Assembly (NCBI GenBank): GCA_011065225.1
Contig: JAAKFC010000009.1
Location: 1-18,611 of the forward strand
From: Chlamydiota bacterium
GTDB taxonomy: Bacteria > Chlamydiota > Chlamydiia > Chlamydiales > Rhabdochlamydiaceae
Direction: 5' to 3'
DNA: 18,611 nt
Positions 7,744-14,699 of this stretch are shown here, one piece after another (position 1 is the first letter of the stretch; every line of letters begins with the position of its first letter). A program made the translations under genes and the position numbers. The notes beneath the pieces are model-generated. The model worked only from the letters and a program-made list of their open reading frames with translations. It did no database searches and was not told the origin of the DNA.

Positions 7744-7773
7744 AAAAAAGCGCTCCAATTGGAGCGCTTTTTC
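7744..7773 (-). terminator. Rho-independent terminator of groESL
   Basis: A perfect 8-bp stem, AGCGCTCC at 7749-7756 and GGAGCGCT at 7761-7768 with an AATT loop, is flanked by A-tract and T-tract. Read on the minus strand it ends in a run of nine T residues. It lies about 25 bases after the groEL stop, and its tracts on both sides would allow some bidirectional activity. Confidence 0.9.
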
Positions 7774-7794
7774 AGAAAGCAAGATGCAAATGGA

Positions 7795-9429
7795 TTAGTA
7801 ATCCATGCCACCCATGCCGGGAGCTGCAGCTGTAGCTGCTGACCCCTCTACTTTCTCATCAGCGATGAGGGCTTCTGTAGTGAGTAGAAGCGCTGCGATC
7901 GAAGCGGCGAGTTGAATGGTGAGACGGACGACTTTAGTAGGATCGACGATCCCTGCCTTGATCATATCGCCATACACATTGTTTTGTGCATCCCAACCCT
8001 CTTTTTCTTTCATTTGGGCTACTTTTTGGACGACAATAGAACCCTCTTCACCAGAGTTCTCTGCGATCTGGCGCAATGGATAACTGAGCGCTTTAATGAG
8101 GATTTCTATCCCAATTTTTTCATCGCCAGATACTTTTTGTGCCAGCTTTTCGAGGAAGGGGATGCAGCGGATGAGTGCAACGCCACCACCAGCGAGAATT
8201 CCCTCTTCGACAGCTGCACGTGTTGCGTGGAGCGCATCGTCGACGCGGTCTTTTTTCTCTTTCATCTCCAATTCTGTTACTGCTCCGACGCGGATGATTC
8301 CGACACCGCCTCCAAGGCGGGCTAGACGCTCTTGAAGCTTTTCTTTGTCATAGTCAGAATCGCTTTCTTCGATCTGATGCTTGAGAAGAGCAATTCGGTC
8401 TTGGATTTCTTTTTTTTTGCCTGCGCCTTCAACAAGAGTGGTTTCCTCTTTGTTGATGATCACTTTTTTGACTTTTCCAAGCATTTCGAGGGTGATATTC
8501 TCGAGTTTAAAGCCGAGCTCTTCGCTGATGAATTCTCCACCAGTGAGGGTGGCGATGTCTTGGAGTATTGCTTTGCGACGGTCGCCAAAGCCAGGAGCTT
8601 TTACAGCACAGACTTTGAGGCCAGCACGCAAGCGGTTGACAACGAGAGTGGCAAGTGCTTCGCCTTCGACATCTTCAGCAATGATGAGAAGGGGACTACC
8701 ACTTTCTGCCGCTGCTTGCAAGATGGGAAGGAATTCCTTCATCGCGGCGATTTTCTTCTCATAGATGAGAACAAAAGCGTCTTCGAGAATTGCTTCTTGG
8801 GATTCTGCATTTGTCATGAAATAAGCAGAGAGATAGCCTCGGTCGAAGTTCATCCCTTTGACTACATCGAGTGTTGTTTCAAAGCCTTTGCCTTCTTCAA
8901 CGGTCACTGTGCCATCTTTTCCAACGCGTTCCATTGCTTTGGCAATGATTTCGCCGATTTCTGCATCACCATTAGAAGAAATTGTTCCTACTTGAGCGAT
9001 TTCCTTGTGATCTTTAATCGGATTGGACATTTTTTCGAGTTGCTCTGTGATTTCTTTGACGCCGAGCTCAATTCCCCGCTTTAATCCCATGGGATTTGCA
9101 CCAGCAGTTACATTGCGCAATCCTTCGCTATAAATTGCTTCAGCCAAGATAGTTGCAGTAGTGGTTCCATCACCTGCTTTATCAGAAGTTTTGTTGGCCA
9201 CTTCTTTGACCATCTGGGCGCCCATGTTTTCGTGCTTGTCTTCCAGCTCGATTTCTTTTGCAACAGTCACACCATCTTTGGTGATATGTGGAGCGCCATA
9301 TGATTTGTCGATGGCGACATTGCGTCCCTTTGGACCCAAGGTGACCTTGACAGCAGAAGTTAGGGTTTTGATTCCTTTCAGAATCTTTTGCCGAGCTTCT
9401 TCTTTAAATTTGATATCTTTTGCAGCCAT
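7795..9429 (-). CDS. groEL: Chaperonin GroEL (Hsp60)
   Basis: A 544-residue subunit of the double-ring chaperonin that folds proteins in an ATP-driven cycle with GroES. The sequence is canonical throughout: KVTLGPKGRNV and GDGTTTATILAEAI (ATP site, including the catalytic aspartate segment), the signature AAVEEGILAGGGVALI, and a C-terminal glycine/methionine tail ending GMGGMDY. Length equals the family norm. The start has AAGGAG seven or eight bases upstream and lies 14 bases after the groES stop. Chlamydiae usually carry three groEL paralogues; this copy, paired with groES and intact at every motif checked, corresponds to the true chaperonin GroEL1. A strong terminator follows. Confidence 0.98.
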   Translation of the reverse strand: MAAKDIKFKEEARQKILKGIKTLTSAVKVTLGPKGRNVAIDKSYGAPHITKDGVTVAKEIELEDKHENMGAQMVKEVANKTSDKAGDGTTTATILAEAIYSEGLRNVTAGANPMGLKRGIELGVKEITEQLEKMSNPIKDHKEIAQVGTISSNGDAEIGEIIAKAMERVGKDGTVTVEEGKGFETTLDVVKGMNFDRGYLSAYFMTNAESQEAILEDAFVLIYEKKIAAMKEFLPILQAAAESGSPLLIIAEDVEGEALATLVVNRLRAGLKVCAVKAPGFGDRRKAILQDIATLTGGEFISEELGFKLENITLEMLGKVKKVIINKEETTLVEGAGKKKEIQDRIALLKHQIEESDSDYDKEKLQERLARLGGGVGIIRVGAVTELEMKEKKDRVDDALHATRAAVEEGILAGGGVALIRCIPFLEKLAQKVSGDEKIGIEILIKALSYPLRQIAENSGEEGSIVVQKVAQMKEKEGWDAQNNVYGDMIKAGIVDPTKVVRLTIQLAASIAALLLTTEALIADEKVEGSAATAAAPGMGGMDY

Positions 9430-9443
9430 TGATTATCTCCTTC

Positions 9444-9758
9444 TTACTTTTCTATAATCGCAATAATGTCGTCTGCGCGAACAATGATATATTCTTCATC
9501 ATCAATCGTCACTTCTTGTCCCGCATATTTGTCCATCAAAATGGTATCACCAACAGAAACAGGAACGGGAATGTCTTTTCCCTCTTTCGTTTTGGATCCA
9601 GAACCGATGGCGACGACAACGGCAGTTTCTTGTTTTTGTTTTGCTGTATCGGGGAGGATGATTCCGCCCTTAGTGGTTTCCTCTTCTTTTGTTCTCTTTG
9701 CGACAACGCGATTCCCGAGAGGCTTTAAAGAAATTTTTTGAGATGTTGTTTGTGTCAT
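9444..9758 (-). CDS. groES: Co-chaperonin GroES (Hsp10)
   Basis: A 104-residue protein that caps the GroEL ring. The mobile loop that binds GroEL is visible as EETTKGGIILPDTAKQKQE (residues 26-44), and the C-terminal half contains DTILMDKYAGQEVTIDDEEYIIV typical of the roof and barrel. The N-terminus has an extra six or so residues (MTQTTSQ) before the usual KPLGNRV. AGGAG lies six bases upstream of the ATG. It is the first gene of the groESL operon, with a CIRCE-like operator 76 bases upstream of its start. Confidence 0.97.
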   Translation of the reverse strand: MTQTTSQKISLKPLGNRVVAKRTKEEETTKGGIILPDTAKQKQETAVVVAIGSGSKTKEGKDIPVPVSVGDTILMDKYAGQEVTIDDEEYIIVRADDIIAIIEK

Positions 9759-9833
9759 GAAATACTCCTATTTCTTCTGAAAAATTCTTTGTAATTCTCC
9801 ATTGTACGGTAAGTGGGAATTTCTGACAACAAT

Positions 9834-9860
9834 TTAGCAGTATTAGCTATAGGTTGCTAA
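9834..9860. promoter_or_regulatory. Degenerate CIRCE operator (HrcA site) of groESL
   Basis: The sequence TTAGCAGTA, nine bases, GGTTGCTAA has the exact geometry of CIRCE (TTAGCACTC-N9-GAGTGCTAA). The outer six bases of each arm match perfectly; the inner three diverge, with 7 of 9 matches in each arm. Position upstream of groES is as expected. HrcA would repress groESL from here until heat or other stress relieves it. Confidence 0.75.
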
Positions 9861-9916
9861 ATAATTTTATAGATTGACTTTGCGTGAGTTTTTGGAATAA
9901 TAGTTTGACCTATGAG

Positions 9917-10089
9917 CTTAGAGGGTGTATGTGAATTGCTTTCGCTGCCAAAAGTCAAGATTTTTTCCTAGAGGAACGTTCTGGAGGACGGAGCAAACTC
10001 AAGTTGAGTTTGTGGAGTTCGAAGAACGTCTTATAGGGGAAAAGATGGCTTTTATTGGCAGCGGAATGAATTCACATACACCCTCTTAG
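9917..10089. repeat. Palindromic MITE-like element 2 (173 bp)
   Basis: Eighteen perfect bases, AGAGGGTGTATGTGAATT at 9920-9937, are the reverse complement of 10069-10086. Pairing resumes inside with CGCTGCCAA against TTGGCAGCG, then CCTAGAGGAACGTTCT against AGAACGTCTTATAGG. The exact centre is the palindrome AAACTCAAGTTGAGTTT (9995-10011). The whole element folds on a single axis at 10003. It has no coding capacity and no obvious target duplication. Its right end touches the pepF ribosome binding site. Confidence 0.75.
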
Positions 10090-10101
10090 AGGAGAAAAAA
10101 T

Positions 10102-11922
10102 ATGACGGAGACAGCTGAAGCAATAAAAGAACGGATGGAAATCCCCCAAGAGGATAAGTGGAATGTTGAGGCCCTCTATGAGGATCTGAAGACTTGGCAG
10201 GCAGAGCTCAATCAGATGGGACGTCCTCAGAAAAAGCCCCATTGGCCTGAGCTGGCTGCGTTCAAAGGCCGTCTGGGGGAAGGGACGCAGGTTCTCAAAG
10301 AATTTCTTGCTTTGAGCCTGGATTTTGACCAGAATCTCTCGCGGCTCTTTACCTATGCCCACATGCGCTTTGATGAGGACCTTGCCAATGAAGAGCATAA
10401 AAAAGCCAATGCCGTAATGGGGACACTCTATCACGATTTTAGCCAAGAACTCGCTTGGGCAGAACCTGAACTTTTGGCTCTTCCCGATGCGGTTATTGAG
10501 GCCTATCTCAAGGATCCTCTCCTTGAAGAATACCATTTCTATTTGGAGCGGATTGTTCGCATGAAGTCCCATACCCTTTCTTCCGATAAAGAAGAGCTTC
10601 TTGCCATGTCTGGCAAAGCTCTTGGCACTTCGGTCACAGCTTTTAGTGCTTTTAACAATGTGGATCTTCAATTTCCTCCAGCGACAGATAGCGAGGGTTC
10701 ACAGCTTGAAGTCACCCATGCGAAATATTCTATCTATTTGCGAGATCGAGACCGAGTCTTGCGCAAAAGCGCCTTTCAATCCCTACATGGTTCATTTGAA
10801 GGCTTTGAAAATACCATTTGTGAATTATTTAATGGACACATACAAAAGCACGTCTTTAACATGCGCTCAAGAGGATATTCTTCTTGTTTAGATGCATCTC
10901 TTTTTCCTAATCAAATTGATACTGGAGTCTACTCCAATCTCATAGGCACGGTCCGTGAGCATTTGCCTGTTTTGCATCGCTATATGAAACTGCGCAAAAA
11001 AGCACTTGGCCTCGATGAGTTGCATCTCTATGATGTCTATGTTCCGATTGTGGAAGAAGTCGACATGAAATTCGAATATGATGCGGCAGAAAAAATGGTA
11101 ATCGAATCGGTTGCGCCTCTTGGAAAAGAATACCAAGAGATTTTGCGGGGTGGACTCGAGCAGGATCGCTGGGTCGACCGGTACGAAAACTTGCGCAAGC
11201 GTTCTGGGGCCTATTCCACCGGAAGCTATGACACGATGCCCTATATTCTGATGAACTTCCAAGGAGCATTCCATGATCTCATGACACTTGCCCATGAAGC
11301 AGGGCATAGCATGCACTCATTCATGAGCCACAAACATCAGCCCTATCAATACAGCCACTATCCTATTTTCCTAGCTGAAGTGGCATCTACTTTCAATGAA
11401 GAGCTCATGTTTGCGCACCTCATGAAGCAAGATCTCACTGATCTGCAGAGAGCGTATCTGATCAATCAAAAAATCGAAGATATTCGTGCTACATTTTTCA
11501 GACAGACGATGTTTGCGGAGTTTGAACTTAACGTCCACAAACTTGCAGAGCAAGATACACCCCTCACCCCGGGCCTTCTCAAAGAACTCTATCGCAAATT
11601 GAATGAAGAGTTTTTTGGTCCTGATGTAGTCATTGATCCTGAGATTGACATTGAATGGGCTCGGATTCCCCATTTCTACAACAATTTTTACGTCTATCAA
11701 TATGCGACGGGAATCAGTGCAGCACATGCTCTTTTTGAGAAGGTGACAAGTGAGGGAGAAGAAGCCCGAGATGCCTATATGAATTTTCTTTCTTCAGGGT
11801 GTAGTCATTATCCTCTTGACTTATTGGATCGAGCTGGAGTAAATATGCGGCAAAAGAAGCCCATCGAAGCGACGATCAACCAGTTTGATCAACTCGTCTC
11901 GCAGCTTGATAACTTAATTTAA
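10102..11922 (+). CDS. pepF: Oligoendopeptidase F (peptidase family M3)
   Basis: A 606-residue zinc metallopeptidase that cuts short peptides in the cytosol. The HEXXH zinc motif is HEAGH (H398, E399, H402), inside MTLAHEAGHSMHSF, and the third ligand is E426 in LAEVASTFNEE, at the spacing expected for M3 enzymes. YSTGSYDTMPYILMNF before the motif and FYVYQYATGISAAHALF near the end are typical of PepF. Length is standard. AGAGGAG lies about seven bases upstream of the ATG, at the boundary of palindromic element 2. The gene is divergent from groESL, an arrangement I recall from Chlamydia, and ptsH starts four bases after its stop. Confidence 0.95.
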   Translation: MTETAEAIKERMEIPQEDKWNVEALYEDLKTWQAELNQMGRPQKKPHWPELAAFKGRLGEGTQVLKEFLALSLDFDQNLSRLFTYAHMRFDEDLANEEHKKANAVMGTLYHDFSQELAWAEPELLALPDAVIEAYLKDPLLEEYHFYLERIVRMKSHTLSSDKEELLAMSGKALGTSVTAFSAFNNVDLQFPPATDSEGSQLEVTHAKYSIYLRDRDRVLRKSAFQSLHGSFEGFENTICELFNGHIQKHVFNMRSRGYSSCLDASLFPNQIDTGVYSNLIGTVREHLPVLHRYMKLRKKALGLDELHLYDVYVPIVEEVDMKFEYDAAEKMVIESVAPLGKEYQEILRGGLEQDRWVDRYENLRKRSGAYSTGSYDTMPYILMNFQGAFHDLMTLAHEAGHSMHSFMSHKHQPYQYSHYPIFLAEVASTFNEELMFAHLMKQDLTDLQRAYLINQKIEDIRATFFRQTMFAEFELNVHKLAEQDTPLTPGLLKELYRKLNEEFFGPDVVIDPEIDIEWARIPHFYNNFYVYQYATGISAAHALFEKVTSEGEEARDAYMNFLSSGCSHYPLDLLDRAGVNMRQKKPIEATINQFDQLVSQLDNLI

Positions 11923-11926
11923 ATTT

Positions 11927-12205
11927 ATGGCATTGAAAGAAAAAAAGATCTTTACCATCATCAATGAAAAGGGGTTGCATACCCGCCCCTCGACAGAACT
12001 TGTCAAATGTGCTTCCAATTTTAAGTCAGAAATCAACCTGACGTATCAAGACCTCACGGTCAATGCCAAGTCTCTTCTTGGCATTTTAATGCTTGCAGCA
12101 GCTAAAGGAGCAAAGATCCAAATTGAAGCTAATGGGGAAGATGCGCAGGATGCCATTTCTGCAATCCTTGCACTTGCTGAAAACAAATTCAATGTGAAGT
12201 ACTGA
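11927..12205 (+). CDS. ptsH: Phosphocarrier protein HPr
   Basis: A 92-residue HPr. GLHTRPSTELV carries the active-site histidine H18, phosphorylated by enzyme I, and NAKSLLGILMLAA carries the regulatory serine S49 (S46 in classical HPr), which HPr kinase can modify. In chlamydiae, HPr is thought to be regulatory because sugar permeases of the PTS are largely missing. It lies four bases after pepF with no Shine-Dalgarno of its own, implying translational coupling. In Chlamydia ptsI follows ptsH (from memory); here no ptsI follows, and instead a minus-strand TPR-like gene overlaps the last 17 bases. Confidence 0.95.
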   Translation: MALKEKKIFTIINEKGLHTRPSTELVKCASNFKSEINLTYQDLTVNAKSLLGILMLAAAKGAKIQIEANGEDAQDAISAILALAENKFNVKY

Positions 12206-12926
12206 CCATTTTATTTGAAAATAGTAAAAGAGAAGATGTGGCTTCTAGATATTGTTCTGCTTCATCATAAAGCTTTGAGGCTGATTCAATGATTTTTTGC
12301 ACGCCATCTTTGTAATTTTCATCATTCAATGTCGTTTTCAATGTTTGTATTGCTTCTTGAGATGCTTCTTTCGCTTTTGCAATCGCTTGCTCAAATTTGG
12401 TCTGGTAGAATAAGGCACTTGCAACTTGAAATAATAGCCCAGCCTTTAAGTCATTTTGATTCAGTACAAGTCCACTTTCTGCCATTTGCTGCGCTTGTTT
12501 TGCCTTTGCTGAAGCTTCTTTATATTTTTTTTGCTCATTGAAAACTTTAGCTTGAAGATTCAAACTGATGGCACTTTGATGCTTTAAACTTGCCTCATAC
12601 AGGACAGGTATTGATGAAGATGATGAAGATCTTTCCAACTCGTCTGTTTTAATTATATCCATTATTCGAGCAGCTGTTAGAAATGCTGCATTGTAGTCTT
12701 CTTTATCGAATGAAGATTCAGATTTTTTATTTAAAATAACAGTAAAGTTGTTCAAGGATTTAAAGTATTCATCGTTAAAATAATTTAGGTCTTCCTTTGC
12801 TAATTGCCATGCCTCTTTTGTTTTTTCTAGCGCTACATCGTATTGTTTGTTATAAATCAATCCCACAACTGTTTCATTTAAATAAGAAATCTGGTCAAAT
12901 AAACCTTCATGTTGAATATGAATCAT
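12189..12926 (-). CDS. TPR-like helical repeat protein, unknown function
   Basis: A 245-residue soluble protein composed of helix pairs. Three TPR-like units are recognisable: about residues 15-45 (NETVVGLIYNKQYDVALEKTKEAWQ), 120-150 (NLQAKVFNEQKKYKEASAKAKQAQ) and 163-195 (FQVASALFYQTKFEQAIAKAKEA). Six serines in a row occur at 100-105, forming a likely flexible linker. No signal peptide is evident. AAAGGAG lies nine bases before the ATG. TPR proteins mediate protein-protein contacts, and in chlamydiae include secretion chaperones and candidate effectors, but nothing here decides between these. The gene is noticeably AT-rich and its end overlaps ptsH by 17 bases, which suggests later insertion at this site. 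Confidence 0.75.
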   Translation of the reverse strand: MIHIQHEGLFDQISYLNETVVGLIYNKQYDVALEKTKEAWQLAKEDLNYFNDEYFKSLNNFTVILNKKSESSFDKEDYNAAFLTAARIMDIIKTDELERSSSSSSIPVLYEASLKHQSAISLNLQAKVFNEQKKYKEASAKAKQAQQMAESGLVLNQNDLKAGLLFQVASALFYQTKFEQAIAKAKEASQEAIQTLKTTLNDENYKDGVQKIIESASKLYDEAEQYLEATSSLLLFSNKMVSTSH

Positions 12927-12981
12927 CGAAGTTTACTCCTTTTTTTATTAAGAAAACATAAACATAACATAAAGAGAAGAT

Positions 12982-13000
12982 TAATAATAGCTAATTATTA
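12982..13000. terminator. Weak AT-only hairpin between the TPR-like and nuclease-domain genes
   Basis: TAATAAT (12982-12988), AGCTA loop, ATTATTA (12994-13000), followed by TTTTAATTTT on the plus strand. It lies just past the stop of the minus-strand gene ending at 13019. The stem has no G-C pair, so it would be a poor terminator; it may simply reflect the AT-rich spacer. Confidence 0.2.
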
Positions 13001-13018
13001 TTTTAATTTTGTAAGAAT

Positions 13019-13426
13019 CTATTCCTCAATGGGTACGGCTTGCTCAAGGACTTCCTTGCGGCAGTAGACGGGGGCATTGTGCATGAGGGCAAGGGTGAGG
13101 CAATCGCTGGGGCGGGCGTCGATCTCGAGGATTTGCTTTTGCTCTCCACAGTCTTGCTCGAGGAAAAGGCGAGAAAAATAGATCGTATCTTCAATATTAT
13201 TGATGATGATTTGCTTCAGACGAATGTCAAATCCTTTGAAAATAGAAGCCATTAGATTGTGAGTATAAGGACGGGGATGGGGCTCACCTGTTAGGAGAAT
13301 TTGTAAGTTTCTTCCGACGAGTGGATCGGTATAGATTGCAAATTGTTTTTGTTCATTGCCGAGAATAATCACGGTATAAGCACGCGACTGCATAATTTTA
13401 TTGAAGAAGATTTGTACAAGTTCCAT
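13019..13426 (-). CDS. Bifunctional nuclease domain protein (BFN/DUF151 family)
   Basis: A 135-residue protein carrying the BFN domain. Its hallmarks are the HPRPYTHNLM segment (50-59) and EIDARPSDCLTLALMHNAPVY (101-121, RPSD at 105-108), matching the family consensus of R-P-S-D followed by a helix and A-P-(I/V)-Y. Family members have reported nuclease activity in plants and Thermotoga; the bacterial role is not settled. Length is at the short end of the family. The ATG at 13426 has no Shine-Dalgarno and sits at the edge of an 18-bp tandem duplication, 28 bases after the rpiA stop; the two are probably co-transcribed. An internal start at M12 is possible but also lacks a ribosome binding site. 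Confidence 0.8.
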   Translation of the reverse strand: MELVQIFFNKIMQSRAYTVIILGNEQKQFAIYTDPLVGRNLQILLTGEPHPRPYTHNLMASIFKGFDIRLKQIIINNIEDTIYFSRLFLEQDCGEQKQILEIDARPSDCLTLALMHNAPVYCRKEVLEQAVPIEE

Positions 13427-13461
13427 TGGCTAATTGCTAAATGTTGGCTAATTTCTAAATG
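13426..13461. repeat. Tandem 18-bp direct repeat at the rpiA stop
   Basis: TTGGCTAATTGCTAAATG (13426-13443) is followed immediately by TTGGCTAATTTCTAAATG (13444-13461), 17 of 18 bases identical. The second copy contains the rpiA stop codon (TAG on the minus strand) and the first abuts the start codon of the nuclease-domain gene, giving two in-frame TAGs 18 bases apart. Confidence 0.85.
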
Positions 13462-14138
13462 ATAGTGGTAGTTCCATCTTGTTTACCAATAACACACTGT
13501 TTTGCAAGATGGAAGAAAAATCCTGTATCTACTACGCCGGGAATGGAAAGAAGAGAAAGATGAATGGCTTCAGGCTCATCGATAGGGGAAGGAAATGTGA
13601 TGTCAAAAATCCAGTTCTGATTGTCGGTAAGGTAGTGTGTCTCGCGGCCATTTTTGCGCCACTTCCCTGAAAAGCCTTTGTCTTCGATGTGTTTTTTCGT
13701 AGCTTCTGCACCGAAGGGTATAATTTCTACTGGAAGAGGATGGGCTCCGAGTTTTTTGACGAGTTTGCTCTCATCGGCAATCACAATCATCTCTTTGCTC
13801 ATTGCAGCAATGATTTTTTCTCGCACAAGAGCCCCACCCGCTCCTTTAATGAGCCGTTTCTCAGGATCAATCTCATCGGCTCCATCAACGCTTAAGTCAA
13901 GAAAGGAAATTGTATTGATATCGAGAAGAGGAATCCCTCCCTTTTTTGCCATTTCTTGCGAAGCAATCGAAGTGGCAACTGCTTCAACTTTGAGGCCCTG
14001 CTTGCACTTTTCAATCAAGTGCTGAATGAAATGTGTGGCAGTCGAGCCTGTTCCAAGTCCAATACGCATTCCATCTTGGACGAATTCTAAGGCTTTTCGG
14101 CTAGCAGCGTCTTTAGCGTTATCAAGTGACATACCCAT
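13455..14138 (-). CDS. rpiA: Ribose-5-phosphate isomerase A
   Basis: A 227-residue enzyme interconverting ribose-5-phosphate and ribulose-5-phosphate in the pentose-phosphate pathway. Family motifs are all present: GLGTGSTA (27-34, phosphate loop), DGADEID (85-91, catalytic aspartates), KGAGGALVREK (98-108, catalytic glutamate E107 and lysine K108), and PGVVDTGFF near the C-terminus. Length is standard. Either M1 (14138) or M3 (14132) could be the start; neither has a clear Shine-Dalgarno. A TATAAT lies on the minus strand at 14149-14154, very near the start, so a short-leadered transcript is possible. It is followed by the nuclease-domain gene. Confidence 0.96.
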   Translation of the reverse strand: MGMSLDNAKDAASRKALEFVQDGMRIGLGTGSTATHFIQHLIEKCKQGLKVEAVATSIASQEMAKKGGIPLLDINTISFLDLSVDGADEIDPEKRLIKGAGGALVREKIIAAMSKEMIVIADESKLVKKLGAHPLPVEIIPFGAEATKKHIEDKGFSGKWRKNGRETHYLTDNQNWIFDITFPSPIDEPEAIHLSLLSIPGVVDTGFFFHLAKQCVIGKQDGTTTII

Positions 14139-14173
14139 ATATATAGCAATTATAATAAAAATTTTCCAAGTAC

Positions 14174-14202
14174 TTGCAAAAAACTGTTTTGGACGATAGT
14201 CT
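14174..14202 (+). promoter_or_regulatory. Candidate promoter for the small lysine-rich ORF
   Basis: TTGCAA (14174-14179), 17 bases, TAGTCT (14197-14202). The -35 is good, the -10 partial. It would give a leader of about 17 bases before ATG 14226, with AGGAG at the proper distance. Confidence 0.35.
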
Positions 14203-14225
14203 GAAAAGTTACCAGGAGTGTAGTT

Positions 14226-14534
14226 ATGGTCTCATTACCCGAGAAAAACAACAAGAAAAAAGTATTGGCAGAAGAAAGCCTCAAGACGAAAAAAGCACGA
14301 GAAAAATTGAAGAAACGACTTGCAATGATGGATGCAAAAATTACGAAGGAGGCAATCGAGAGGAAATCAATTGAAATCCATCAGTGGATCTCTCGCCATG
14401 CCGGTCGGCGCATAGTTTTGCGTCAAAAGACGATTTCTCTTTTTGATGAAAACCAAAATGCTGCTGAAATTTCACTGAAAATTTCCAAAATTGTGGAAAA
14501 AATCCAGATAGGGAAGTATACACATCATGAATGA
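14226..14534 (+). CDS. Small lysine-rich protein of unknown function, C-terminus inside a palindromic element
   Basis: A 102-residue, strongly basic protein. AGGAG lies about eight bases before the ATG, and a plausible promoter precedes it. Residues 8-60 are rich in lysine, arginine and glutamate and would form long amphipathic helices (KKRLAMMDAKITKEAIERKS). The remainder (SRHAGRRIVLRQKTISLFD and onwards) suggests a small globular end. I recognise no family. The last five codons and the stop fall within the left arm of palindromic element 3, so the present C-terminus may be a product of that insertion and the protein may be a truncated version. It is divergent from rpiA. The spacing to tyrS and the element between them argue against a single operon. 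Confidence 0.55.
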   Translation: MVSLPEKNNKKKVLAEESLKTKKAREKLKKRLAMMDAKITKEAIERKSIEIHQWISRHAGRRIVLRQKTISLFDENQNAAEISLKISKIVEKIQIGKYTHHE

Positions 14535-14663
14535 AGAATTGGTTTTCCCCTTCATCGGAAATTCCTACTTTTCGAATCTTCTCCATCGCTCATATTCTCA
14601 AATATGAGCTGCTTCGAAGCTTCAAAATTCAAGGTTCCAATTTTTCAATTCAGATGTGTATAC
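14516..14663. repeat. Palindromic MITE-like element 3 (about 148 bp)
   Basis: GTATACACATC at 14516-14526 is the reverse complement of 14653-14663. The arms stay partly complementary inwards: GAATGAAGAATTGG on the left against GAATTGAAAAATTGG in the reverse complement of the right, then TTCGAA-containing segments. A hairpin apex CTCATATT-CTCA-AATATGAG (14589-14608) closes it. The arms differ in length by several bases, so pairing is imperfect. It overlaps the end of the small ORF and ends 36 bases before tyrS. Confidence 0.65.
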
Positions 14664-14699
14664 CGAATAAATCGTTATGAGGTATGATGCCCTTCAATC

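Larger units (their letters stand above)
9759..10101. other. Intergenic region between groES and pepF
   Basis: This 343-base stretch separates the divergent groES and pepF genes. From left to right it holds the groES leader and ribosome binding site, the degenerate CIRCE operator (9834-9860), an AT-rich stretch containing TATAAAAT on the minus strand near 9868-9875 that may belong to a groES promoter, and a 173-bp palindromic element (9917-10089) reaching the pepF ribosome binding site. I could not assign a confident -35/-10 pair for either gene, and see no ORF or RNA gene. Confidence 0.6.

Noticed and set aside
7675..7782. An N-terminal extension of the AsmA-like protein to ATG 7782
   Set aside because: It would be encoded by the groEL terminator and the operon promoter; the ATG at 7674 has a strong ribosome binding site and leads directly into a normal signal anchor.
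8332..9084. A 250-codon open frame on the plus strand opposite groEL
   Set aside because: It is fully antisense to groEL, has phenylalanine- and cysteine-rich, protein-unlike composition and no ribosome binding site; it reflects groEL codon bias.
10072..10671. A 199-codon minus-strand open frame opposite the start of pepF
   Set aside because: It is a shadow of pepF with no recognisable motifs or start signal, and it would run out through the palindromic element.
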